Positions 8,084 through 15,479 of a stretch of DNA of 64,000 nucleotides are shown here, one piece after another; the first letter of the stretch is position 1; each line of letters opens with the position of its first letter. Origin of the DNA: Alphaproteobacteria bacterium (GTDB lineage: Bacteria > Pseudomonadota > Alphaproteobacteria > Sphingomonadales > Kordiimonadaceae); contig JAJFIT010000004.1 of assembly GCA_021774775.1 (NCBI GenBank), forward strand, positions 1-64,000, in the 5' to 3' direction. Both the position numbers and the translations under genes were made by a program. A model generated the notes under the pieces. It was not told the origin of the DNA. It was given only the letters and a program-made list of their open reading frames with translations, and did not search any database.

Positions 8084-8515
8084 ATGTCCGAGACGAAGTC
8101 AGAGGTGAAATTACCGAAAAATTATTTGCCGTCATCGGAAGAGGATTTCATGAATCCGCGGCAGCAAGAGTATTTTCGTCGCAAGTTGAATGACTGGAAA
8201 GACGATATACTGAAAGAGTCCGCAGAAACTCTGCAAAATTTGCAGGAAGACAATCTGCGTGAGCCGGATATTGCTGACCGTGCGTCGTCTGAAACCGATT
8301 GGTCAGTGGAGCTTCGCACCCGCGACCGCCAGCGTAAACTTGTTTCCAAAATCGATTCAGCGCTTCGTCGTATCGAAGAGGGCGAATATGGTTACTGCGA
8401 AGTAACCGGCGAACCCATTAGCCTTCGCAGGCTGGATGCTCGCCCGATCGCCACAATGACCATCGAAGCGCAGGAAGCGCACGAGCGCGCCGAGAAAGTC
8501 ACGCGCGACGATTGA
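8084..8515 (+). CDS. dksA: RNA polymerase-binding transcription factor DksA
   Basis: Binds the RNA polymerase secondary channel and, with ppGpp, tunes rRNA and amino-acid gene promoters. The 143-residue protein has the long coiled-coil arm (YFRRKLNDWKDDILKE ... SSETDWSVELRTRDRQRKLVSKIDSALRRIE) and the C-terminal globular zinc-finger region YGYCEVTGEPISLRRLDARP. Only the first of the four zinc cysteines of E. coli DksA is kept; the others are Thr, Thr and Ala, as in many alphaproteobacterial DksA proteins. I chose the ATG at 8084, preceded by AGGGAG, over the GTG six bases earlier. The leader contains the triple 21-bp repeat, and a strong terminator follows 30 bases after the stop. Confidence 0.93.
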   Translation: MSETKSEVKLPKNYLPSSEEDFMNPRQQEYFRRKLNDWKDDILKESAETLQNLQEDNLREPDIADRASSETDWSVELRTRDRQRKLVSKIDSALRRIEEGEYGYCEVTGEPISLRRLDARPIATMTIEAQEAHERAEKVTRDD

Positions 8516-8544
8516 TAACAAGCGCATAGAACCAGTTTGTAGAA

Positions 8545-8567
8545 GGGGGCCTTGGCTCCCTTTTTTT
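8545..8567 (+). terminator. Rho-independent terminator of dksA
   Basis: A seven-base stem, GGGGGCC with GGCTCCC, and a TT loop, followed by seven T residues, begins 30 bases after the dksA stop. Confidence 0.88.
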
Positions 8568-8571
8568 GTGC

Positions 8572-8607
8572 AAAAAAAAGGCCGGTCCCATTTCTGGGTC
8601 ACCGGCC
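8572..8607 (-). terminator. Rho-independent terminator of the flgF-flgG-flgA-flgH operon
   Basis: The stem GGCCGGT-CCCA against TGGG-ACCGGCC (one internal mismatch), followed on the minus strand by eight T residues, lies about 90 bases after the flgH stop. It is back to back with the dksA terminator, insulating the two convergent units. Confidence 0.87.
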
Positions 8608-8695
8608 ACTGCAAGTATACCACATGCAGAATTCAAGTTGGCTTTATTAATAATCTCGGTAAGTAATTTCCTTTAGATAGCGCCTCCTGCTGTTT

Positions 8696-9460
8696 TTAGA
8701 ATGGGAATACGATGTCATACAGTTGGGTCCCGTAACGTGGCTGCTGGACATCGGTTATTTGCCCTTTACCGCCGTAGGAAATTCTTGCCTCGGCGATTTG
8801 GGTGTGGGCTATTGTGTTCGAGGAAGAAATATCTTCCGGGCGCACAATTCCTGCGAGCAGAAGCTCGCGTTTTTCGAAATTCACTCGTACTTCCTGACGG
8901 CCCTGAATGACCATATTGCCGTTGGGTAGAACGTCGGTCACGATTGCGGCGACAGTCATATTGATTGCTTCGCTGCGATTGACTGTACCTGTACCGTTAT
9001 ATGAGCTCGTCGCATCCGCGCCGACAAGCGCACCCGGGTCTAAGGTCGCTGTTGAACCACTGCCGTGAAGCAAGCCTTGCAACTTGTCTTCAAACCCAAG
9101 AAAGTTGTTCAAGCCAGCATTTTCGGCAGATGTGCGGGCACGCGTTGTAGTGTTGCCGATCTGGGCATTGTCAGAGATAGCTATATTGACAGTTACGATA
9201 TCCCCAACACGCGCAGCACGTTGGTCTTTGAAGAAAGCCCGCGCACCAGTACGCCACAGCGAGTTAGCCTCGTGGCGAGACGGTGAATTGTCGGGCATTG
9301 GCAAGCTGATCGATCGCTGTGTCAGCGGTGCTTTTATATCTTTAATTGGGGTAAGCTCCGGTGCTTTGCCGATGTTGCCAACCCGGTCAAGGCTGCCGCA
9401 GGCCGCTAGGGCAAATATTGTGGCTCCGAGGGTTAAATTTTTGATCAACCTGCTGTGCAT
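8696..9460 (-). CDS. flgH: Flagellar L-ring lipoprotein FlgH
   Basis: Forms the outer-membrane L ring of the flagellar basal body. The N-terminal lipoprotein signal ends in a lipobox, LAAC, with the lipidated Cys at residue 21. Core FlgH motifs follow: SLWRTGARAFFKDQRAARVGDIVTVNIAI, then GNMVIQGRQEVRVNFEKREL, then GIVRPEDISSSNTIAHTQIAEARISYGGKG, ending in the usual DIVFPF. At 254 residues it is of normal length. The ATG has AGGAG seven bases upstream. It is the last gene of flgF-flgG-flgA-flgH and is followed by a clear terminator. Confidence 0.96.
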   Translation of the reverse strand: MHSRLIKNLTLGATIFALAACGSLDRVGNIGKAPELTPIKDIKAPLTQRSISLPMPDNSPSRHEANSLWRTGARAFFKDQRAARVGDIVTVNIAISDNAQIGNTTTRARTSAENAGLNNFLGFEDKLQGLLHGSGSTATLDPGALVGADATSSYNGTGTVNRSEAINMTVAAIVTDVLPNGNMVIQGRQEVRVNFEKRELLLAGIVRPEDISSSNTIAHTQIAEARISYGGKGQITDVQQPRYGTQLYDIVFPF

Positions 9461-9533
9461 CGCACATCTCCTGTTGGGGTGGCTTTGAAAGGCGGCATGT
9501 TTGTTGCCGTATTGTCAGTCGCGTGCTGCATTG

Positions 9534-10514
9534 TCAGCGCGACCCGAGGGCGAGCGTTGGCCCTGAAATTATTTCTACCTGACCGGCGCGTACTATTTTT
9601 GCATCTACCGTCAGCCTTGTTTTGGAATTGATAACCCGAATGGTGTCACCGATACCGCCGTTTTCCAGCGCTTTACCGCCAGCGGACAATATCATCGCTC
9701 TGGTACGTACTGTCATGGTTACAGCGTCACCTTTCGCGACTGCGATCGGTGCCGATACATCATTGTTGTTGATGGGTTTGTCTGTCCTTGCTGGGCGCCG
9801 CACTGTCATGCCAACAAGTTGTCGGCTACTCAGGATAACGCGGCCATTCAAGCGTTTAGCCGGGTATTTGATCCAACTTAGGTCCTCGGCACGAATTATT
9901 TCACCCGGCATTATACTTGTGTTGAACACAGGTATTATCCGGACCTCTTCAAGCACGCCGTTTAAGTTAAGCTTGGTCGGTACATCGCCACCAGAGGGGA
10001 TTAAAAGAGTTGCCGAAAAGCGATCACCCTTGTCGGAAAGCGAAAAAGCCTCGAATGTGATGTCATCGGCTGTCGCATCCATTGGCACGATAATGCCTTT
10101 ATTGCGACCAAAGAACCGTATTTGGCTTTCGGGATCTGCGCCGACGTCCACTGCTATATCGTGAATAAGCCGTTGAATTTCGCTGCTGGTGATCGTGTGT
10201 GCATGGCGTGAAATGCTGACTTTCCTGAGATAATTAGGTTTCTGCCACTTAATTTCATATTTGTTAGCCATCCGCTGCAGGTCGTTGCCGGAAATATTTT
10301 TGGTCTTTCCAGGGGCAGGGGCGTCAAGCACGATAACGCCAGCTTTATCGCCGATGTCGTCAAATAGGTCGCCGAGTGAAATGGTCCTCCCGTCAACAGC
10401 CAAATCAGTTTTCAAGTCTGCCGCTGCTGATGGCTGCGATAACGTTGCTGCCAGACATAGGACGGCGAGCCTGCTAAAACTTCGAATTGGTTTTTTAATT
10501 TGATCGGTTCTCAT
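9534..10514 (-). CDS. flgA: Flagella basal body P-ring formation protein FlgA
   Basis: Periplasmic chaperone for P-ring (FlgI) assembly. There is a signal sequence in the first ~30 residues (hydrophobic LAVLCLAATLSQPSAAA) and a SAF-type C-terminal domain: PGEIIRAEDLSWIKYPAKRLNG ... LVGMTVRRPARTDKPI ... VAKGDAVTMTVRTRAMILS, ending in a thiol-free strand. At 326 residues it is longer than enterobacterial FlgA (~220), as is common in alphaproteobacteria. Two ATGs lie six bases apart; AGGAG directly abuts the first (10520) but is spaced six bases from the second, so I chose 10514. Located between flgG and flgH, 34 bases after flgG. Confidence 0.92.
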   Translation of the reverse strand: MRTDQIKKPIRSFSRLAVLCLAATLSQPSAAADLKTDLAVDGRTISLGDLFDDIGDKAGVIVLDAPAPGKTKNISGNDLQRMANKYEIKWQKPNYLRKVSISRHAHTITSSEIQRLIHDIAVDVGADPESQIRFFGRNKGIIVPMDATADDITFEAFSLSDKGDRFSATLLIPSGGDVPTKLNLNGVLEEVRIIPVFNTSIMPGEIIRAEDLSWIKYPAKRLNGRVILSSRQLVGMTVRRPARTDKPINNNDVSAPIAVAKGDAVTMTVRTRAMILSAGGKALENGGIGDTIRVINSKTRLTVDAKIVRAGQVEIISGPTLALGSR

Positions 10515-10548
10515 GGTCATCTCCTATCAGAGATTATTAGGCTTGCTA

Positions 10549-11334
10549 CTAACGGAGGTTATTGGCTGCCTGCAGCATCTCGTCTGCGGTTTGAATTACC
10601 TTGGAGTTCAGCTCGTACGCACGTTGGGCTGAAATCATGGCAGTTATTTCCGATACGGCGTTTACGTTGGACTGCTCAAGGAAGCCCTGAAGGACTGCGC
10701 CATATCCGTTCTGATTGGCCAAACCAATCACCGGGGCACCAGAGGCCTGACTTTCCAGGAACATGTTGCCGCCAACAGCTTCCAGGCCGACTTCGTTAGG
10801 GAAGATCACCAGGTTTAGCTGACCGGCGGCGGCTGGTGCTGTGGCACCTGCTTCTAAATACTCCACCTGACCCTGCTCGTTGATGCTGACATCAGTGGCG
10901 GTTTGCGGGATTTGAATTGCCGGTTGAACCACGTAGCCTTCAGGGGTCACCAGTTGACCTGTTGGGTCAACCTGGAAGGACCCAGCGCGGGTGTATGCAT
11001 CCTGACCATCAGGTAGCTGAATGTTGAAGAAACCGCGTCCATTCACTGCCATATCATAGGTGTTGCCTGTGTTTTGTAGGCTGCCCTGGTCGGTTATCCG
11101 GTACACCCCGGCCGTGCGAACACCCACGCCGACCTGAATGCCGCTGGGGACAACGGTGCCGGCGTCAGAGGAATTCGCCCCGACGCGTTCAATGTTCTGG
11201 TACAAAAGGTCTTGAAATTCAGCGCGCTGGCGCTTGAAGCCCGTTGTATTCATGTTGGCAATGTTGTTTGAAACAACCTCGATATTGAGCTGCTGTGCTA
11301 ACATGCCTGTTGCTGCTGTGCTAAGTGCTTTCAT
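10549..11334 (-). CDS. flgG: Flagellar distal rod protein FlgG
   Basis: Builds the distal rod that joins the basal body to the hook; exported through the flagellar apparatus. The N-terminus MKALSTAATGMLAQQLNIEVVSNNIANMNTTGFK is the standard FlgG rod motif. The conserved AVNGRGFFNIQLPDG lies in the middle. The C-terminal coiled coil has SNVNAVSEITAMISAQRAYELNSKVIQTADEMLQAANNLR. At 261 residues it is full length. AAGGATGG precedes the ATG. Second gene of flgF-flgG-flgA-flgH. Confidence 0.97.
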   Translation of the reverse strand: MKALSTAATGMLAQQLNIEVVSNNIANMNTTGFKRQRAEFQDLLYQNIERVGANSSDAGTVVPSGIQVGVGVRTAGVYRITDQGSLQNTGNTYDMAVNGRGFFNIQLPDGQDAYTRAGSFQVDPTGQLVTPEGYVVQPAIQIPQTATDVSINEQGQVEYLEAGATAPAAAGQLNLVIFPNEVGLEAVGGNMFLESQASGAPVIGLANQNGYGAVLQGFLEQSNVNAVSEITAMISAQRAYELNSKVIQTADEMLQAANNLR

Positions 11335-11370
11335 GGTTCCATCCTTCTAAATGATCAAACTGATTAGGGT

Positions 11371-12117
11371 TTACTGAACTCGCCCTAGTCGTTTGAGTGC
11401 ATCTTCTCTCATATCTTCATAACCGCCCGATTGACGCGAGGCGTTCTGGTACGCTCGCATCACGTCAATCATCTCGGTCATGGACTCGATTGCGTTGACA
11501 TTTGACCCTTCAAACGCCTTTTGCCTGACCGAGACTTCAGCCAAGTCGTCGGCTTCGTCTGGCGTTTGCCCTGTTTCATACAGCGATGTACCTCGGCGTT
11601 TCATATCCTGTTCGTTCGAGAATGTGGCAAGTCCCAGCTTGGCTTTTTCGCCGTTATTGCTGGAAATGGTGCCATCGTCAGCTATGTGAAAATCACGATC
11701 ATCGTCGTCGAACTTTATGTCCTGGCCGTTGTCGTCCAAAACGCGTTCACCGCTAAGAAGGGTGAGATATTGTTCCGAGTTGATGGTCATTCTGCCATTG
11801 CGTGTGAACAGCGTCTCGCCGTCTGAGCCTTTAACTGAAAGGTAGGCGCGTCCGTTGATAAAAATATCGAGCGGATTATTGGTTGGAATCATGGTTCCGG
11901 AATTCAGGTTCCGCAAAACTCCATGGTCCATGACATAGGAAATTTTGCCGCCGCTTGTTGCGGCTGCTCCAGGCGCATCAACCAGATGTTGCCTGAAAAC
12001 GATCTTTTCTTTGTTGTAGGCTGTCGTCGACATGTTTGCGATATTATGTGCGACTACGTCCATGCGCCTCTTAAGCGCTGCTTTATGAGCCAACCCGACA
12101 AAAAGTGCGGTATCCAT
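11371..12117 (-). CDS. flgF: Flagellar proximal rod protein FlgF
   Basis: Proximal rod subunit with the same architecture as FlgG: N-terminal ALKRRMDVVAHNIANMSTTAYNKE, central FINGRAYLSV, C-terminal GSNVNAIESMTEMIDVMRAYQ. The frame is open to 12171, but the ATG at 12117 is preceded by AGGAG. The sigma-54 promoter at 12178-12193 would leave almost no leader for the longer version, so the 248-residue form is chosen. It heads the operon flgF-flgG-flgA-flgH. Confidence 0.94.
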   Translation of the reverse strand: MDTALFVGLAHKAALKRRMDVVAHNIANMSTTAYNKEKIVFRQHLVDAPGAAATSGGKISYVMDHGVLRNLNSGTMIPTNNPLDIFINGRAYLSVKGSDGETLFTRNGRMTINSEQYLTLLSGERVLDDNGQDIKFDDDDRDFHIADDGTISSNNGEKAKLGLATFSNEQDMKRRGTSLYETGQTPDEADDLAEVSVRQKAFEGSNVNAIESMTEMIDVMRAYQNASRQSGGYEDMREDALKRLGRVQ

Positions 12118-12177
12118 TATCTTTCTCCTGCTTTTGCAGATGACCCGCTTACCACGGGATTTGGTTGCCACTGACTA

Positions 12178-12193
12178 AGCAGAAACCATGCCA
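12178..12193 (-). promoter_or_regulatory. Sigma-54 promoter of the flgF operon
   Basis: Minus-strand TGGCATGGTTTCTGCT matches TGGCACG-N4-TTGCW with two mismatches and the exact GG/GC spacing. It lies ~60 bases before the chosen flgF ATG, the same distance as in the flagellin and flgI promoters. Confidence 0.78.
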
Positions 12194-12369
12194 ATAAATA
12201 AAAAGGCGTTGTTTCAATGCATTAAGTAATTTTTTTCGATTTGAATGGCTGAAAAGGCAAGAAAGTACCGGAACATTTTTGTCCCTCTCGGCAAGAAATC
12301 GCCGCCGCCGCCGCCGCGAAATAATAATGCCATAGTTTTGGCGGGCTTTGGCTAAAGCTTCACGCCTTG

Positions 12370-12377
12370 TTAACCAT
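12370..12377 (+). promoter_or_regulatory. Candidate CtrA half site upstream of fliL-fliM
   Basis: TTAACCAT is one of the recognised CtrA-binding words in alphaproteobacteria, and fliLM is a CtrA-dependent class II operon in Caulobacter. A second TTAA follows, but ten rather than seven bases away. An eight-base word can occur by chance, so support is contextual. Confidence 0.4.
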
Positions 12378-12407
12378 ATTGGCTTAATTAATAAGGAGAA
12401 GTGGAAG

Positions 12408-12521
12408 ATGAAACGGCAGATTGTTGGCAGACAATTGGCGCCCGGTTCAAATGATTGTTCGGACTATTGTACAAAGTTTGAGTTGCCGGTTCCAAATCAA
12501 CAGTGGTTGACCGTTTCATAA
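12408..12521 (+). CDS. Possible 37-residue leader peptide before fliL (weak)
   Basis: An ATG preceded by AAGGAG (nine bases) and GGAAG opens a 37-codon frame that begins MKRQIVGRQLAPGSNDC and ends at TAA, 13 bases before the fliL ATG. It contains two Cys and no signal or membrane segment. I do not recognise it. It may be a short leader ORF of the fliL operon or chance; a weak TGGCA...GGC element inside it could also be a promoter. Confidence 0.25.
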   Translation: MKRQIVGRQLAPGSNDCSDYCTKFELPVPNQQWLTVS

Positions 12522-12534
12522 AGGACAAAGACAT

Positions 12535-13104
12535 ATGGCAGATAACCTTGAGGAAACCCTCGGTGAAGCAGAGCTGGTTGAGGGGCTTGAGAAAAAGAGA
12601 TTCAGCGGTAAAACCCTGGTGATTCTTGCTGCGGGTGCAGTTGTAGCCCTACTTGTCGTGATTGGTGCGATGAGTATGTTTGGCGGCGATGAAGCACCTA
12701 GTGATGACGACCCTGAAATCGAGCGCTTGGCCCAGGAAGCTGCGGACCGCAGAGATCAGGTTCAGCTGGAGCAGGACCGCAAGAACGAGGACCTGGAACT
12801 GTTGTTTGTCGAATTAGACGAACAACGGTTCAATCTCAATACTGGCGGCCAGGGCAGCAGTTTCCTCAGTGCCAAGATCGTGCTGGAGGTTGACCGTGAA
12901 AGTTTTCGGTCAGACCTGGAAAGCAAGATGCCCAGAATTCTTGATGAATTTAATACCTATATGCGCGAGCTGCGCCCTGAAGACCTGGACGGTTCCGCTG
13001 GCATTTTTCGTTTGAAAGAAGAATTACTAATGCGGATCAATCAAGCTGTGGCGCCCACGCGGGTTAAGGATGTTTTGTTTCAACAGTTTTTGGTACAGGG
13101 CTAA
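12535..13104 (+). CDS. fliL: Flagellar basal body-associated protein FliL
   Basis: Inner-membrane protein that surrounds and supports the stator units. There is a cytoplasmic N-terminus of ~27 residues, one membrane segment (LVILAAGAVVALLVVIGAM, ~28-46), an acidic linker and a C-terminal FliL periplasmic domain from ~85 onward containing SFLSAKIVLEVDRESFRSDLESKMPRI and ending VKDVLFQQFLVQG, the classic FliL terminus. Length 189. AAGGAC lies before the ATG. First gene of the fliL-fliM-DUF6468-motE-cheZ-motB unit. Confidence 0.92.
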   Translation: MADNLEETLGEAELVEGLEKKRFSGKTLVILAAGAVVALLVVIGAMSMFGGDEAPSDDDPEIERLAQEAADRRDQVQLEQDRKNEDLELLFVELDEQRFNLNTGGQGSSFLSAKIVLEVDRESFRSDLESKMPRILDEFNTYMRELRPEDLDGSAGIFRLKEELLMRINQAVAPTRVKDVLFQQFLVQG

Positions 13105-13153
13105 CAAAGTCGGCTGCGAAGCAAAAACCAGCTAATTGGATAAGGATCTGCCC

Positions 13154-14329
13154 ATGGCGGACGATGACAAACCGGTAGATGAAGAAGCGATGATGGCTGA
13201 ATGGGAAGCTATGGCCGCTGAAGATGATGAAGAAGGCGGCGACGAGGCTGCTACGCCGGACGACAATGAAGAAATGGCTGCCGAATGGGAAGCTATGGCC
13301 GACTCTGATGGGGACGGGGAAGAAGACGAGGACGGCCCAACATCTGGCCGTGTTCTGGATCAGGACGAAATTGATAGCCTGCTTGGTTTTGACGGAGACG
13401 CCGACGCCGGCGAGATGACAGGCATTCACGCGCTTATCAACAGCGCTCTTGTATCCTACGAACGCTTGCCAATGCTGGATATCATTTTTGACCGGATGGT
13501 TCGCATGATGTCCACGTCTCTGCGAAATTTCACTTCGGACAACATTGAGGTATCGCTGGACAATATTACCTCTGTTCGCTTCGGGGATTATCTCAATTCC
13601 ATACCGCTTCCCGCCATGCTGGGTGTGTTCCGGGCAGAAGAATGGGACAACTATGGCTTGATGACTATCGATAGCAGCCTGATCTATTCGATTGTGGATG
13701 TATTGTTGGGTGGTCGGCGCGGTACGGCGGCGATGCGTATCGAGGGCAGGCCTTATACAACAATTGAGCAAACGCTGGTTGAGCGGATGATATCAGTTGT
13801 GCTGAAGGATATGTGCGGCGCTTTCGAGCCCTTATCGCCGGTGAACTTCACTTTTGATCGTTTGGAGACAAACCCTCGGTTTGCAACTATTGCACGTCCA
13901 CCTAACGCCGCTGTTCTTATTAAACTGCGGGTAGACATGGAAGACCGTGGTGGCAGGCTTGAAGTGCTGTTTCCTTACGCGACACTTGAACCTGTACGCG
14001 AACTGTTGTTGCAGCGGTTCATGGGCGAAAAATTTGGCCGTGACACGATTTGGGAGACCCACCTGGCCACCGAGCTGTGGCGCGCAGATGTGGATCTGAA
14101 CGCTATTATGGACGAGGTCAGTATGTCGCTCGGGGATGTTATGAATTTTGAAGTGGGACAGACAATTTTGTTCAACAAAACGCCCAAGGATGAAGTTGTT
14201 TTGAAGTGCGGTGAAGTACCAATGGTTAGCGGTTCAATTGGCCGTTCGGGTCAGCATGTTGCCGTTATGGTACGCCACACAGCAGAACGCTTGATGCCTG
14301 AAGTAGACGCTGTGGAGAGGGCACAATGA
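13154..14329 (+). CDS. fliM: Flagellar motor switch protein FliM
   Basis: C-ring component that receives phospho-CheY and sets rotation direction. The ATG at 13154 is preceded by AAGGA, giving 391 residues; a TTG six codons earlier is rejected. Residues ~1-55 are highly acidic and contain a duplicated block, MAEWEAMAAEDDEE and MAAEWEAMADSDGD. Then comes the CheY-binding peptide LDQDEIDSLLGF (about 61-72), the central FliM domain (YERLPMLDIIFDRMVRMMSTSLRNFT ... LLGGRRG) and a C-terminal SpoA domain (MSLGDVMNFEVGQTILFNK). The acidic N-terminal duplication is not present in enterobacterial FliM. The stop overlaps the start of the next gene (ATGATGG). Confidence 0.95.
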   Translation: MADDDKPVDEEAMMAEWEAMAAEDDEEGGDEAATPDDNEEMAAEWEAMADSDGDGEEDEDGPTSGRVLDQDEIDSLLGFDGDADAGEMTGIHALINSALVSYERLPMLDIIFDRMVRMMSTSLRNFTSDNIEVSLDNITSVRFGDYLNSIPLPAMLGVFRAEEWDNYGLMTIDSSLIYSIVDVLLGGRRGTAAMRIEGRPYTTIEQTLVERMISVVLKDMCGAFEPLSPVNFTFDRLETNPRFATIARPPNAAVLIKLRVDMEDRGGRLEVLFPYATLEPVRELLLQRFMGEKFGRDTIWETHLATELWRADVDLNAIMDEVSMSLGDVMNFEVGQTILFNKTPKDEVVLKCGEVPMVSGSIGRSGQHVAVMVRHTAERLMPEVDAVERAQ

Positions 14330-14754
14330 TGGACGGAATTTCGTCACTGCTGATCGATGGTACTCTCGCGTTTTTGCTGGTTGCAGTCATATTTGTTTGC
14401 TTTTTGGTTTATCGTCGCTTGGGCACGATAAAAGAGGGCCAAGCAGAACTGCGTATTCTTGTAGACCAGCTAAACCACGCGGTTGTTGAGGCTCAACGTA
14501 GCGTGGCAAACTTGAAGCAGTCTGCTGCAGAAGTTGAAGGCCGCCTGCAGATTGAGACCCGCAAAGCCAGTTCATTGGCTGACGAGCTGGGTTTGATAAC
14601 GGAAGCTGGTAACAATTTGGCAGACCGGATCGAGCGCGGATTAATCGGCGGCAATGAAGCGGCACAAACTGTAACTTCGGGGTTTTCGGTGCAGCCGGAA
14701 CCCGGGAAAAAACAACAAAAAGAGATTTTAGCAGCGCTTCGTGAAGCGCGGTAG
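14326..14754 (+). CDS. DUF6468-type flagellar-operon membrane protein
   Basis: A 142-residue protein with one N-terminal membrane segment (TLAFLLVAVIFVCFLVYRRL, ~12-31) and a cytoplasmic coiled coil (LRILVDQLNHAVVEAQRSVANL ... ASSLADELGLITEAGNNLADRIERGL). The conserved position between fliM and motE and this architecture match the alphaproteobacterial DUF6468 family. Function is not established; the location suggests a role in motor or C-ring function. The start overlaps the fliM stop by four bases, indicating translational coupling. Family assignment is from memory of gene order plus architecture. Confidence 0.7.
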   Translation: MMDGISSLLIDGTLAFLLVAVIFVCFLVYRRLGTIKEGQAELRILVDQLNHAVVEAQRSVANLKQSAAEVEGRLQIETRKASSLADELGLITEAGNNLADRIERGLIGGNEAAQTVTSGFSVQPEPGKKQQKEILAALREAR

Positions 14755-14782
14755 TCCAGCAATTGACAGAAAGATTTCTACA

Positions 14783-15451
14783 ATGAGTAGTAGCACGATG
14801 ACCCGGCTAAAATTATTTCCACTCCTAATGGGGGTGGCTGCTATCGCATTTGGTCTGCGAGCAGCTGATGTCTATACCGGAATGGAACTGTTGAACGCGC
14901 CGGTACAGGCGCAAGAGCAGCCCGCGGATGCGCAGGAAGCTGAAAAAAAGGGCGCTGAGGAGGCGCAGTCACCAACTGCAGTGCCTGAGCCCGTTAATCG
15001 TCCGCCGATAGTTGTTGGCTTGCCGGATGACGAGGAAATGGAGCTCATTACTCAGCTTCGCCAGCGGAGGGAAGCGCTCGAATCTCGATCTACATCGTTG
15101 GATTTGCAGGAAAAGCTTCTGGAAAGCACAGAGAAGAGGATCAATGAAAAAATTGGTCAGCTAGAGGTTCTGGAAGACCGGATCAAAAGCCATTTGCGGC
15201 TGTTTGAGGAAAAAGAGACTGAACAGCTTCAGAGTATTGTCAGTATTTATGAGACCATGAAGCCTAAGGAAGCTGCCCCGCGTTTTGAAGCCTTGTCGCT
15301 GCAAACCCAGCTTGATTTGGTCCAATTGATGAATCCGAGAAAAGTGGCGGCCCTAATGGAAAAAATGACACCAAGAAAGGCGTCGTTGCTGACCACAAAA
15401 CTGGCAACCAAGGCGCAACCTCCCAGTATTACGGATGTGGATAAAAAATAG
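14783..15451 (+). CDS. motE: MotE-like periplasmic motility protein (MgtE_N domain)
   Basis: The signal-anchor region is LKLFPLLMGVAAIAFGLRA near the N-terminus. A Pro/Ala/Glu-rich linker follows, then a long coiled coil (ELITQLRQRREALESRSTSLDLQEKLLESTEKRINEK, ~75-140) and a C-terminal MgtE-N-type module (AAPRFEALSLQTQLDLVQLMNPRKVAALMEKMTPRKAS). In Sinorhizobium, MotE is a periplasmic chaperone that stabilises MotC, a partner of MotB. No MotC is seen here; the large TPR protein after motB is a possible counterpart. Start is uncertain: ATG at 14783 is used because the earlier GTG at 14741 lies within the previous gene. Confidence 0.75.
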   Translation: MSSSTMTRLKLFPLLMGVAAIAFGLRAADVYTGMELLNAPVQAQEQPADAQEAEKKGAEEAQSPTAVPEPVNRPPIVVGLPDDEEMELITQLRQRREALESRSTSLDLQEKLLESTEKRINEKIGQLEVLEDRIKSHLRLFEEKETEQLQSIVSIYETMKPKEAAPRFEALSLQTQLDLVQLMNPRKVAALMEKMTPRKASLLTTKLATKAQPPSITDVDKK

Positions 15452-15479
15452 TTCTGCGGTTTAGGGCAAGGAAAAGCAT

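Larger units (their letters stand above)
12118..12534. other. 417-base divergent regulatory region between flgF and fliL
   Basis: This region holds the sigma-54 promoter of flgF, a short (GCC)5GCG run at 12301-12318, a CtrA-type half site TTAACCAT at 12370 and a possible 37-codon leader ORF at 12408-12521. I see no other gene. The region separates minus-strand rod/ring genes from the plus-strand switch/motor genes. Confidence 0.8.

Noticed and set aside
7951-8193. 80-residue frame with a PAFLGQP repeat over the dksA leader
   Set aside because: TTG start without a ribosome site, and its second half overlaps dksA in another frame. The repeat is reported as DNA instead.
12301-12318. (GCC)5GCG run
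   Set aside because: Short trinucleotide run in a non-coding region; no evidence of function.
12425-12440. Possible sigma-54 promoter for fliL (TGGCAGACAATTGGCG)
   Set aside because: The spacing is right, but the -12 element lacks TTGC and the -24 lacks CG; weaker than the three reported sites.
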